NCBI GenBank assembly: GCA_946478775.1
Contig: CAMLDR010000069.1
Location: 1-20,360, forward strand
Source: an uncultured Flavobacteriales bacterium
GTDB lineage: Bacteria > Bacteroidota > Bacteroidia > Flavobacteriales > Crocinitomicaceae
Direction: 5' to 3'
Length of the DNA: 20,360 nucleotides
Part shown: in pieces, positions 1-7,540 of the stretch
Layout of the letters: the number at the start of each line of letters is the position of its first letter
Position numbering within the stretch: the stretch's first letter is position 1
Program-made: the position numbers and the translations under genes
The notes under the pieces: model-generated
The model's database searches: none
What the model was told of the DNA's origin: nothing
What the model saw: only the letters and a program-made list of their open reading frames with translations

Positions 1-235
1 ACTTTAAAAAACCTTTTTCACGTGCTTCTTTCAAACACGCAGAAATACCTTTCTTATTAATAGTTCTCAAAGCTGACGCAGAAATCTTTAATGTAACATA
101 CATATCGTCTTCTGGTACGTAGAACTTTTTAGTTAACAAGTTCGGGTAAAACTTGCGTTTTGTTTTGCGGTTTGAGTGAGAAACGTTGTTCCCTACCATT
201 ACCGACTTTCCTGTTAATTGACAAACTCGTGACAT
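1..235 (-). CDS. rpmB: 50S ribosomal protein L28 (3' end just outside window)
   Basis: L28 is a small zinc-free or zinc-ribbon-like protein of the large ribosomal subunit. The reverse strand from the ATG at 235 reads [10 protein letters not shown], then [16 protein letters not shown], and closes with a lysine-rich end ([20 protein letters not shown]). This is the family pattern along its whole length. Seventy-eight codons are visible, and the single base left at the window edge is a T on the coding strand. The next codon is therefore compatible with a stop, and the protein is probably complete or one or two residues short. A CxxTGK-type N-terminus is present but I see no complete set of four zinc-binding cysteines. 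It lies directly downstream of cinA on the same strand. In many Flavobacteriales rpmB is followed by rpmG and ftsY, which would lie to the left of this window (known context, not visible here). Confidence 0.95.
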   Translation of the reverse strand, partial: MSRVCQLTGKSVMVGNNVSHSNRKTKRKFYPNLLTKKFYVPEDDMYVTLKISASALRTINKKGISACLKEAREKGFLK

Positions 236-269
236 TGCTATTTTATTTTTTCCTTATTCTAAAAGCGGG

Positions 270-302
270 TGCAAAGAAAAGCAAATTCCCACAATTAAGC
301 AA
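270..302 (-). promoter_or_regulatory. Possible promoter of rpmB
   Basis: Read on the minus strand, a TTG at 302-300 is followed 20 nt later by TTTCTTTG at 279-272. This resembles the Bacteroidota promoter (TTTG at -33, TAnnTTTG at -7) with one mismatch in the -7 box. The box is followed by CA, a frequent extension. It lies in the 69-nt gap between the cinA stop and the rpmB start, so rpmB could be transcribed independently of cinA. This rests on pattern matching only. Confidence 0.4.
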
Positions 303-304
303 CA

Positions 305-1561
305 TTAATCTTGCTTTTTTTCAATATTTATTCCTAAAATTTCGCAGCGCAGTAAATTTAACGCTGTCAATACCGTCATTTGCACTGTTCTTTGCCTGTC
401 TGTTCCGAAAAGAAACTTTCTTGAAAACTTTCGGGAAGGCCCGTCAATTGCGATCCAAACAGTACCTACCGGTTTCTCATCGCTTCCCCCTAAAGGTCCG
501 GCAACTCCCGAAACCGAAACACACCAGTCAACTTCCAATTCTTTCTTTCCGCCGGCGGCCATTTCCAAAACGGTTTCTTCTGATACAGCTCCAAAATTTT
601 CTAAGGTTTCGGGATGAACATGTGCTAATTTGATCTTTAAATCGTTGCTATATGTGATGAATCCACCTGAAACATAAGCCGAAGATCCTGAAATACTTGT
701 CAGGCCGGCCATGATACTTCCTCCCGTACAGCTTTCCACTGTGCCAACTGTTTCCCCTCTGCTTTGCAGCAGTTTCCCCACCACTTCAGGCAAGGTCTCT
801 TCTTCCTCTCCATACAAATAAAGCGGGATCATTTTCTTCAATTCCTCTCCGAAATCTGCCACACGGACTTGATCTCCGGATGCCGAACTAATTCGCAGCT
901 TGACCATTCCCGGAGAAGGCAGGTACGCCAGGTCCAGGCCTTCGCTTCTCAATTGGTTTTCCCAATCGGTTAATTTCTCTGCTAAAAACGATTCTCCGAT
1001 TCCTTGTGTCAGGTAGGTTCTCTGAACCAGTTTTTTGACCGGAAACTTCTTAATCAAACGCGGAATGACATGTGTTTCCATCAAATATTTCATTTCATAA
1101 GGAACCCCGGGCATCGAAACAAAGATCGTCCCGTCTTTTTCGAACCACATCCCGGGAGCTGTTCCCTGCTCATTGAACAAAACCTCACACCCTTCCGGAA
1201 CCATTGCCTGCAGCTTATTGGTCTCAAGCATCGGGCGGTTCCTTTTACTAAAGAATGATTCCACATGGTTCAGCACAGCTTCGTCCATCACCAGTTTCGT
1301 TCCGAAATAAGAACAAAGTACGTGTTTTGTAATGTCGTCCTTTGTAGGTCCCAATCCACCGGTGATCAAAACAACCTCACTTCTCTTATTGGCTTCCTGC
1401 AAAGCTGTAGTAATTGCCTCTCCCGTATCTGAAATAGTCACCACATGAGAAACCTTAATTCCATTAAGCGCCAATTGCCCTCCCATCCAGGAAGCATTTG
1501 TATTAATGGTCTGTCCGATTAAGAGTTCGTCTCCGATAGAAATTATTTCGATATTAATCAT
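305..1561 (-). CDS. cinA: CinA-family protein (competence/damage-inducible protein A; NMN amidohydrolase-like)
   Basis: This is a full-length 418-residue CinA. The N-terminal half (about residues 3-170) is a molybdopterin-binding-like fold with GDELLIGQTINTNASW at 10-25, TGGLGPTKDDIT at 67-78 and PGVPYEM at 151-157. The C-terminal half (about 258-412) is the CinA/PncC domain with ESCTGG at 276-281 and SGVAGPLGGS at 351-360. In characterised relatives the C-terminal domain deamidates nicotinamide mononucleotide in NAD recycling, and the N-terminal domain can hydrolyse ADP-ribose or related pyrophosphates. The competence role implied by the name is not general. The serine in ESCTGG is the presumed catalytic residue (family knowledge). 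The ATG at 1561 opens the conserved N-terminus exactly, so the start is secure. The gene is divergent from the DUF4197 lipoprotein gene, with only 59 nt between the start codons, and rpmB follows it on the same strand. Confidence 0.95.
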   Translation of the reverse strand: MINIEIISIGDELLIGQTINTNASWMGGQLALNGIKVSHVVTISDTGEAITTALQEANKRSEVVLITGGLGPTKDDITKHVLCSYFGTKLVMDEAVLNHVESFFSKRNRPMLETNKLQAMVPEGCEVLFNEQGTAPGMWFEKDGTIFVSMPGVPYEMKYLMETHVIPRLIKKFPVKKLVQRTYLTQGIGESFLAEKLTDWENQLRSEGLDLAYLPSPGMVKLRISSASGDQVRVADFGEELKKMIPLYLYGEEEETLPEVVGKLLQSRGETVGTVESCTGGSIMAGLTSISGSSAYVSGGFITYSNDLKIKLAHVHPETLENFGAVSEETVLEMAAGGKKELEVDWCVSVSGVAGPLGGSDEKPVGTVWIAIDGPSRKFSRKFLFGTDRQRTVQMTVLTALNLLRCEILGINIEKKQD

Positions 1562-1570
1562 GGTACTGTT

Positions 1571-1603
1571 TTTGAGCTATGGACAAAATTATTCTTAAGT
1601 TTG
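1571..1603 (+). promoter_or_regulatory. Promoter of the DUF4197 lipoprotein gene
   Basis: TTTG at 1571-1574 and TAAGTTTG at 1596-1603 are separated by 21 nt. Both match the Bacteroidota housekeeping sigma consensus (TTTG, about 19-21 nt, TAnnTTTG). The implied transcription start is near 1608-1612, about 10 nt before the ATG at 1621, giving a very short leader. It is the best promoter match I found in the window. Confidence 0.6.
1584..1591 (-). promoter_or_regulatory. -7 box of the cinA promoter
   Basis: On the minus strand the bases read TAATTTTG, a full match to the Bacteroidota -7 consensus TAnnTTTG. The box ends 22 nt before the cinA ATG. No clean TTTG is present at the -33 position, only a T-rich stretch, so the promoter may be weak or activator dependent. 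The box lies inside the spacer of the oppositely directed promoter at 1571-1603. Confidence 0.5.
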
Positions 1604-1620
1604 AACATAAAAAATAATCC

Positions 1621-2358
1621 ATGAGAAAATTCACTACAATCTTAGCTTTAATTACTCTAATAATTGGCTTACAAGCATGTGATGCCGTAAAAGAAGCTGC
1701 GGGCTCGCTAAATACAGGAACAAATACAGCTCCGGCATTAACCAATTCGGAAGTTATTTCCGGTTTGAAAGAAGCTTTAACGGTAGGAATCCAAAATTCA
1801 GTGAATTTAACCTCGGTAACGGATGGTTTCCTTAAAAACGAATCGATCCGCCTGCCTTTCCCTCCGGATGCTCTGAAAGTAAGACAGAAAGCAATGGATT
1901 GGGGACTTAGCGGACAAGTAGAGAAATTTGAAACAACATTAAACAGAGCTGCTGAAGAAGCTACTAAGGAAGCTTTACCTATTTTCAAGGATGCAATCCT
2001 GAATATGAGTATCTCAGACGGTTTCAGTATTTTAAATGGTGGCAACGGGGCAGCAACACGCTTCCTGAAAGACAATACGACTTCAAAATTAGTAGCAGCA
2101 TTCTCTCCCAAAGTAAAGGATGCAATCGCTAAAGTTAAGTTGACGGAATACTGGAACCCGATCATTACCAAGTACAACAGCGCGATGAGCCTGACAGGAG
2201 GTGAAAAGATCAACCCCGATTTAAATCAGTACATTACTGAAAGAGCCATTGCGGGATTGTTCCAAATGGTTGAAAAAGAAGAGAACAAGATCCGACTGGA
2301 TCCGGCTGCACGTGTTACAGACCTGCTTTCCAAAGTATTCGGGAGCATCAAAAAATAA
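1621..2358 (+). CDS. DUF4197 domain-containing lipoprotein
   Basis: The 245-residue product starts with a lipoprotein signal: a basic start, a hydrophobic stretch over residues 6-17, and a lipobox GLQAC that places the lipidated cysteine at residue 20. The rest matches what I know of the DUF4197 family: an alanine/lysine-rich helical protein with LTNSEVISGLKEAL near residue 40, a KVRQKAM segment after a proline-rich IRLPFPPDAL, a DGFSILNGG segment near residue 137 and an ATRFLKDNT segment just after it. DUF4197 proteins are periplasmic or outer-membrane-anchored and have no established biochemical role. The gene is divergent from cinA and appears monocistronic. The next gene lies 136 nt downstream behind a repeat-rich spacer. 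A 219-residue reading frame on the opposite strand inside this gene is a shadow. Confidence 0.88.
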   Translation: MRKFTTILALITLIIGLQACDAVKEAAGSLNTGTNTAPALTNSEVISGLKEALTVGIQNSVNLTSVTDGFLKNESIRLPFPPDALKVRQKAMDWGLSGQVEKFETTLNRAAEEATKEALPIFKDAILNMSISDGFSILNGGNGAATRFLKDNTTSKLVAAFSPKVKDAIAKVKLTEYWNPIITKYNSAMSLTGGEKINPDLNQYITERAIAGLFQMVEKEENKIRLDPAARVTDLLSKVFGSIKK

Positions 2359-2486
2359 TTGACAATTGAAAATGTAGTTCCGATAACTATCGGAATGAAA
2401 AGACATAATTGTGCTAACACATGAGTTCTCTGTCTTAAACTTGTCAATTCTTATTATCTTTTACATTTTTTAAAATTTTCAATTCT
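2357..2486. repeat. AT-rich repeat cluster with an 18-bp palindrome
   Basis: The 136-nt spacer between the DUF4197 and phosphorylase genes holds several repeats. A palindrome TTCCGATA-AC-TATCGGAA lies at 2378-2395. AATTGACAA at 2357-2365 is repeated inverted as TTGTCAATT at 2441-2449. AATTGAAAAT at 2364-2373 is repeated inverted as ATTTTCAATT at 2475-2484. TCAATTCT occurs directly at 2444-2451 and 2479-2486. The order of the inverted pairs is not nested, so they cannot all form one hairpin. There is no T-run after the palindrome, so it is not a standard intrinsic terminator. It looks like a decayed intergenic repeat of the kind scattered through Bacteroidota genomes (inference). Confidence 0.6.
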
Positions 2487-2494
2487 CCATTAAA

Positions 2495-3358
2495 ATGAAG
2501 TATCCTGCATCTGAACTGGTATTGGACTCAAAGGGAAATGTCTATCATTTGGGAATTTCCCCTGAACACTTAGCTGACACTATTTTATTGGTTGGTGACC
2601 AGGACCGTGTAGCGGCAATCTCCGCTTTTTTCGATGAAATCACCCATCAGTCCAAACACCGGGAATTTGTTTGTCATACAGGAACTTATAAAGGAAAAAA
2701 GATAACAGCACTTTCAACCGGGATCGGGACGGATAATATCGACATTGTAATCAATGAACTGGATGCCCTTGTAAACATTGATCTGAAGAACCGGGAAGAA
2801 AAGTCCCAATTAACCGCATTAAATTTAATCCGGATTGGAACCTGCGGGATCCTTCAGGCGGATATTGATGTTCACAGCTATATTTTATCAAGTCATGCTG
2901 TAGGAATTGACAACGTAGCTCATTTCTATCCGATTTCATTTAATGAGACCGAAAAAGCCATTGCAGATTCATTGGATACTTTCGTAGGATTCCCGAATGA
3001 AATCACGCCATACTGCTCGGAAGGCTCCTCTTCCCTGTTAAAAAAACTGGACGGTGAAAAAGTAACTAAAGGAATAACGGTTACAAGCTCCGGGTTTTAC
3101 GCTCCTCAGGGAAGATCACTTCGTCTGGGAACACGGACTTCGGATGTGAATGAAAAACTGGAGCAATTCGCTTTCGGAGAGCACCGGGTAATTAATTTCG
3201 AAATGGAAAGCTCTGCCCTTTTTGCCTTGGGGAAAGCGATGGGACATGAATGCATGACTATTTGCCTGGGAATTGCAAACAGACCGCGCATGGAATTCAG
3301 TAAAGGATACGAAAAAGAGATGAATGAGCTGATCCGGTATGTTTTGGATCGAATCTAA
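2495..3358 (+). CDS. Nucleoside phosphorylase, uridine-phosphorylase-like
   Basis: The 287-residue product belongs to the PNP/UDP phosphorylase superfamily (NP-I), which splits nucleosides with phosphate into a free base and (deoxy)ribose-1-phosphate in cytosolic nucleoside salvage. Visible motifs are GDQDRV at 34-39 (phosphate-binding loop with Arg38), STGIGTDN at 74-81, RIGTCG at 113-118 and FEMESS at 235-240 (the ribose-binding Met-Glu pair). FYAPQGR at 201-207 has the Gln-x-Arg arrangement by which uridine phosphorylases grip uracil, which favours a pyrimidine over a purine substrate. The protein is longer than E. coli Udp (about 253 residues), with extra residues around 88-108 and 145-175. 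It is transcribed alone and its stop lies 1 nt from the stop of the convergent lipoprotein gene. Exact substrate is uncertain, so no gene symbol is given. Confidence 0.88.
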   Translation: MKYPASELVLDSKGNVYHLGISPEHLADTILLVGDQDRVAAISAFFDEITHQSKHREFVCHTGTYKGKKITALSTGIGTDNIDIVINELDALVNIDLKNREEKSQLTALNLIRIGTCGILQADIDVHSYILSSHAVGIDNVAHFYPISFNETEKAIADSLDTFVGFPNEITPYCSEGSSSLLKKLDGEKVTKGITVTSSGFYAPQGRSLRLGTRTSDVNEKLEQFAFGEHRVINFEMESSALFALGKAMGHECMTICLGIANRPRMEFSKGYEKEMNELIRYVLDRI

Positions 3359-3359
3359 A

Positions 3360-3752
3360 TTACTTAAACGGAAACTTCTTCTTATATTCTTCCGGCGTCA
3401 AATCAAAACCGGTATCTTCATCCATTATGGCCACTTTAAAGCTGTCCTCACGCACTTTAATGTTCATCTTTACAATATTGGAACTTCCCACATGCTGGAT
3501 AACCTGGAACCAATAAAAACCATTTTTCCCATTCAGGCGTTCCTTACTTAATTTCAGGGAAATGGACTGGTTCTTCGCTTCGACGTGAGCCTTATATTCT
3601 TTCACGATTTCCAGATTCTGCACCAAATCATATGCTTTGTACTCGGGCGTTTTTTCTGACACGTCCACTTTTACCTTCTCTGGTTCCCCACCACAGGAAA
3701 CTAAACTGCCTACCAAAAATAAACCAGCCACTATTCCAATCAGATTTTTCAT
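3360..3752 (-). CDS. Small lipoprotein of unknown function
   Basis: The 130-residue product has a clear lipoprotein signal: MKN, a hydrophobic stretch over residues 4-18, and SLVSC with the lipidated cysteine at 20, followed by GGEPEK. The mature part of about 110 residues is charged. It contains YKAYDLVQNLEIVKEYKAHV and a beta-rich second half that includes KVREDSFKVAIMDEDTG, and ends PEEYKKKFPFK. I recognise no family. The residues after the lipobox cysteine (GG) do not form an obvious surface-export signal of the SDDD/QKDDE kind. It is flanked upstream by a hairpin terminator at 3792-3837, so it has its own promoter. The sequence TATTTTG about 23 nt before the ATG is near the -7 consensus but one base short. 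Its 3' end abuts the phosphorylase gene tail to tail. Confidence 0.8.
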   Translation of the reverse strand: MKNLIGIVAGLFLVGSLVSCGGEPEKVKVDVSEKTPEYKAYDLVQNLEIVKEYKAHVEAKNQSISLKLSKERLNGKNGFYWFQVIQHVGSSNIVKMNIKVREDSFKVAIMDEDTGFDLTPEEYKKKFPFK

Positions 3753-3791
3753 CTTTCATTAATTTGATTACAAAATAGGGAATAAATTTAA

Positions 3792-3837
3792 AAAAGTTGC
3801 GGCGGAATCCGTCAAATGACGGACCGCCCCAACTTTT
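3792..3837 (-). terminator. Hairpin terminator after the 985-residue T9SS gene
   Basis: A long stem is formed by AAAAGTTG-C-GGCGG-AA-TCCGTCA on the left and TGACGGA-CCGCC-C-CAACTTTT on the right. It has one C/C mismatch and a 2-nt bulge, and about 24 pairs overall. It begins 15 nt beyond the stop of the minus-strand T9SS gene. The A/T flanks give a T-run on the minus strand (3796-3791), as required for that gene. The symmetry would also let it work on the plus strand. Confidence 0.8.
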
Positions 3838-3852
3838 CATGAAAAACTGATT

Positions 3853-6810
3853 TTATTGTTTTACCAAAGAATACACCCTGGATCCATTTTTTATCAGGTA
3901 AACTCCCGATCTCAGTGAAGAAATATCCAAAACCAATGATCCGTCTCCTTGTTTGTAAGAGGAAACATTCATGCGCACATCCTGCCCCATTGCGTTGAGT
4001 AATTTAAAAGTGCTCAATGAAACAATGTCTCCTTTCAAAGTCACCAAACCTGTTGCAGGATTCGGGAAAATAACCAAATCGCTAACTCCTGCAATGTCAA
4101 TATAAACCGATTCTATTTCATGAACACGCTGCTGCCCGTTAAAATCGACTTGTTTCAATCGGTAATAAGACACGCCGTTCAATGGCATCTGGTCGTTCGT
4201 GGAATAGTTGTTTGCGGATTGAGAATTCCCTGCTCCGTCTACGATTGCGATCTCTTCCCAACCGTCAAAACCACTAAGGGAGCGTTCGATCACAAAGTAA
4301 TCGTTGTTTTGCTCCGAACTGGTTTCCCATTTCAATACCACCACTTGATTGTCTACTGCCGTTGCATCAAAACTCACCAAACCGATTGGCAAAGAAGAAC
4401 CACAGTTCACGGTAATACATTGTGGAGCCGTGTATGTACACCCAAAGTTATCCGTTACACTGTAAGAGAAACAAGGAGTTCCCACATTCGTTGGGGTAAC
4501 GTTTGCTGTGGTTGTACCCGTAGTTGAAAGCGTTGGAGCAGCTACCCATCCCTGTGAAACAATGGTTGGTGTAAACGAAGCTGCTGAAAGCAATGCCGCA
4601 TTGAAATTGATGTCCCAGTTGAAGATATATCCGTTATCGGAATTCAAATTATCCGTTACCGTAATAGTCCAGTTTCCGTTCAACGGACATCCGATTAGAC
4701 TATTGAAAGTTTGCATCGGCAAATAAGTTCCTGCCGGAATGTAGGAATCGGTATAAGTTCCGGGACCATTCCCGTTTGTAAATGTTCCTCCGGTAACCGG
4801 GCTAGTTGCCCAAGTAGTAGCCGCCGTTGACGAAAAACAGTAATTAGCTCCGACACCTGGAGTAGTTACTGTAGAACTTCCGTCTACAGTTCCTGTTGCC
4901 CAGGGAGTTCCCAGGTTTGCGGAACCGGTTCCTGAAGAATAGGTAATCAAATTGGTCGTCTGTCCATTCGGACAAATAATTGCCATCGACAAATCTCCTG
5001 AGAAGGAATGCTCCATATTCAGGCAAATATTTGTAATGTCTGAAGCAGCAGTTACAATTGCTCCGGGACTATAACAATTCGTTGTGATGGAAGTAGAATA
5101 AGGTACTCCCACTCCATCCGGCAAGAAAGTTGTTCCGGAAACCGGCGGCGTACAGTTTACGGTATAAGGATTCATGGTAACCGTTGCTGCCAAAGCCGAT
5201 GTTTGGTTAGTACATAATGTGGAAGGTGTTGCAGATGTTGAAATCGTTGGATTTGTTGAAACCTGGATATTGCGGTTTATATAATTTGTATTGGTACAAC
5301 CGTTCGGATCTGTAATAATCAAATTAGCCAAATAACTTCCCGCAGCAGGATAGGTGTAATTGATATTTGCACCGCTTACTGAAGCACCATTTCCCATATT
5401 CCAGGAATAAGTTGCTCCCACCCCGGAAGTTCCAAATGTTCCGCTCCCGACTAAGTTGACGCTTTGTCCCTGGCAAATGCGAATAATCCCGTCACCTGCT
5501 GGCGCCTCATTGGAGCTAACCCAGTTGGAAGTAATCGTTTGACAAGGAATAATACATGAAATTGCAGCTGTCCACCCCTGAAACGTAACTGAACCATCGG
5601 AAACAAAGCGGAATGTCAAACATCCGCTTGCATTACTTGCAGAAGCAGTAACTGTTCCGGGACTTGTTGTTCCACTGTAGGTTCCCAAAAGCGGAGCAGC
5701 TGTTGAATTTCCATCGAAAATCTGCAATATATCCGGAGTTGTTTCCGTTTGAAAGGCACTAAAAATAGCTCTTAATTTTGCTCCTGCTGTTCCGGGGCAA
5801 ATAGTGAATACTTGCGTTGAACTGTTGTTGTAATTGCTCGTATAACCGGAATCATAGAATGTACCGGTACAAGCTGTTGTAGATCCGTTCGTCATAATGA
5901 TTGAACCTGCAGCCGGAGCAGTCACACACAAAGTAAATGCCGGATTAGAAGGTGTGAATCCGGAACCCCAGGAGTAAACGCGCACGTAATAATTCATTCC
6001 GACTGTTAAACCCGGAACAATGAAGGCCGTTTCAGCATCCTGACATCCAAGAGAAGCACCGATACATGTTCCGGGAGCAGCTCCCGTACTTGCAAAGATC
6101 TCAATCCCTGAATCCCAGCCACCTGTAGTTGTACGGTTAATAATTGCAGTGGCATTGGTTGCAGTAAAACTAAACCAAACATCATCATCTGCGGTTCCTC
6201 CACAATTTGCAATCCCGGAACTGGTAGCACCCAATACCGTACTATTTACAGTCGTGCAAGATCCGTTTGCTTCGTGTGTTACTGATGTAGCTGTTGCACA
6301 GTTATCGTTTGCGGGTGCTGGTGGCGGTGTTGTAACACACATACTAAAAGTACCTGTTCCGGTATTGAACTGCCAAACACGCAGATAATAAGTAGTACCT
6401 GCGGCCAGCGAAGCAGTAATCATAGACATTGCACCGTTTGGAGAACTGTCGTCGTCACAGCTAATCTGCGTCAATGAATTACAGGCCGCACCGCCATAGA
6501 TTCCTAAACCGCTATCAGTCATCGTACCTGCACTCATATCAATGGTATAATTCCCCGCAACAGTCGTTGTAAACGAAAACCAAACATCCGGAGTTCCCGG
6601 GCTAGCGCACGTGGGAGTTCCTCCATTATTGGCATTGTTCTGATAACTTTGTCCAACAGTTGTTCCGCTAATACTATAAGAACAGGCCGCAGAAGGTGTA
6701 ATCGGAGTAGCCGTACAAGGGGTATCTCCACCCTGAGCCCAAGCAAAACAAGTGCTCAAAGACACCAAAAAAACCATTAAAAAATTTCGAAGTATAGAGT
6801 AGTTTATCAT
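3853..6810 (-). CDS. Multidomain secreted surface protein with T9SS type A sorting domain
   Basis: The 985-residue product starts with a signal peptide (residues 1-25, cleavage after AWA before Q26) and ends with a T9SS type A sorting domain (about 910-985: VIFPNPATG at 913-921, then a LLNAMGQ strand, GVYLIK and a short basic end). Between them I read two pre-peptidase-C-terminal-like beta domains (about 30-165 and 168-300, each with DVWFSFT and YYLRV/YYVRV), a CUB-like domain (about 305-420, with FYDSGYTSNYNN and LQIFDG), a PKD-like domain (about 440-525) and a proprotein-convertase P-like domain (about 565-737, with SFSGDLSMAI and GNWTITVTDN). A beta-sandwich with YFVIERS and YYRLKQVD (about 825-905) precedes the sorting domain. 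There is no catalytic domain, so an adhesin or matrix role is likely (inference). It would cross the inner membrane by Sec and the outer membrane by T9SS. It lies 5 nt after the 142-residue gene, so the two are probably co-translated. Confidence 0.92.
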   Translation of the reverse strand: MINYSILRNFLMVFLVSLSTCFAWAQGGDTPCTATPITPSAACSYSISGTTVGQSYQNNANNGGTPTCASPGTPDVWFSFTTTVAGNYTIDMSAGTMTDSGLGIYGGAACNSLTQISCDDDSSPNGAMSMITASLAAGTTYYLRVWQFNTGTGTFSMCVTTPPPAPANDNCATATSVTHEANGSCTTVNSTVLGATSSGIANCGGTADDDVWFSFTATNATAIINRTTTGGWDSGIEIFASTGAAPGTCIGASLGCQDAETAFIVPGLTVGMNYYVRVYSWGSGFTPSNPAFTLCVTAPAAGSIIMTNGSTTACTGTFYDSGYTSNYNNSSTQVFTICPGTAGAKLRAIFSAFQTETTPDILQIFDGNSTAAPLLGTYSGTTSPGTVTASASNASGCLTFRFVSDGSVTFQGWTAAISCIIPCQTITSNWVSSNEAPAGDGIIRICQGQSVNLVGSGTFGTSGVGATYSWNMGNGASVSGANINYTYPAAGSYLANLIITDPNGCTNTNYINRNIQVSTNPTISTSATPSTLCTNQTSALAATVTMNPYTVNCTPPVSGTTFLPDGVGVPYSTSITTNCYSPGAIVTAASDITNICLNMEHSFSGDLSMAIICPNGQTTNLITYSSGTGSANLGTPWATGTVDGSSTVTTPGVGANYCFSSTAATTWATSPVTGGTFTNGNGPGTYTDSYIPAGTYLPMQTFNSLIGCPLNGNWTITVTDNLNSDNGYIFNWDINFNAALLSAASFTPTIVSQGWVAAPTLSTTGTTTANVTPTNVGTPCFSYSVTDNFGCTYTAPQCITVNCGSSLPIGLVSFDATAVDNQVVVLKWETSSEQNNDYFVIERSLSGFDGWEEIAIVDGAGNSQSANNYSTNDQMPLNGVSYYRLKQVDFNGQQRVHEIESVYIDIAGVSDLVIFPNPATGLVTLKGDIVSLSTFKLLNAMGQDVRMNVSSYKQGDGSLVLDISSLRSGVYLIKNGSRVYSLVKQ

Positions 6811-6815
6811 GATTA

Positions 6816-7244
6816 TCAGTTGTTTGAAATAGGTTTAACAATCATGATATAGGACGTGTTATCAATACGATAAACTAACGTTCTGTCTGAGAAGAAATCC
6901 AGGTTGTAAACTAAAGGATTAAACGTATTCACATCGAAATTTTCAAAATCAGCACCCTGGATCGTTGGGTTTGCTTTGGAAAATAAATCCATGGATGAAA
7001 GCAAAGGATACTTTTCATTGTCATTCTGCACAGCAACCCGATACTCAATGCGGTCAGTCATAACTTTACCGAATGCAGTAACTAAAGTTGGATTATTTAG
7101 CACGAAATCGTTTCCATGCACGTATGCAACACGATTCGAAATTTCCTCAGCATTTAATTGCTGAGCGACAGTTTGTCCATTAGAGCCGGACCAAAACTGC
7201 ACCAAGACAAGGGTGAGAGCTCCCTTTAGTAGTAGTAATTTCAT
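6816..7244 (-). CDS. Small secreted protein of unknown function, operon partner of the T9SS protein
   Basis: The 142-residue product has a Sec signal peptide: MKLLLLKG, a hydrophobic core over residues 8-18, and likely cleavage near SNG before Q24. There is no lipobox cysteine and the mature protein has no cysteine. The mature part of about 118 residues contains EEISNRVAYVHGNDFVLNN, KVMTDRIEYRVAVQNDNEKY and a C-terminal segment (TLVYRIDNTSYIMIVKPI) that looks like beta strands. I recognise no family. The gene ends 5 nt before the start of the 985-residue T9SS gene, so it is very probably the first gene of a two-gene operon and may assist that protein or share its location (inference). A possible promoter lies upstream: TTTTGG near 7311-7306 and TTTATTTG near 7288-7281 on the minus strand, an imperfect match. 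Confidence 0.8.
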   Translation of the reverse strand: MKLLLLKGALTLVLVQFWSGSNGQTVAQQLNAEEISNRVAYVHGNDFVLNNPTLVTAFGKVMTDRIEYRVAVQNDNEKYPLLSSMDLFSKANPTIQGADFENFDVNTFNPLVYNLDFFSDRTLVYRIDNTSYIMIVKPISNN

Positions 7245-7465
7245 AGTATAATAGTTCTATAACACCCTAAATGTAAATCAAATAAATCGTAAAGAAACTA
7301 TAACCAAAACGTTAAGGGCCAAAAAACATTTTGTTCATTTTTTAACATTGAAAATGCTCAACGAAAAGAATAAAATAATCAATTAGATGGTATTTATAAA
7401 TAAATCCAACATTTATGTATTAAAAATTAACAAAAAATAAATTAAAAATTTAACATTTCACCAGT

Positions 7466-7505
7466 ATTCAGGAAAAACTGATTCGAAAAATCAGCTTCCC
7501 TGAAT
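7466..7505. terminator. Hairpin with two stacked stems, followed by T-run
   Basis: ATTCAGG at 7466-7472 pairs with CCTGAAT at 7499-7505. Inside it CTGATT at 7478-7483 pairs with AATCAG near 7489-7494. A run of five T follows at 7505-7509 on the plus strand. No plus-strand gene ends here, so it may be a back-up terminator, the end of an unannotated transcript or a structured RNA element. Confidence 0.5.
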
Positions 7506-7540
7506 TTTTCCGTTTTTGATTATATCAATGTCTTATTAAC

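Noticed and set aside
160..633. 157-residue plus-strand reading frame
   Set aside because: It overlaps both rpmB and cinA in antisense and has no family resemblance, so it is a shadow.
1554..2213. 219-residue minus-strand reading frame with a hydrophobic start
   Set aside because: It lies antisense to the well-supported DUF4197 gene, its composition is that of a reversed coding frame, and it shows no recognisable motif.
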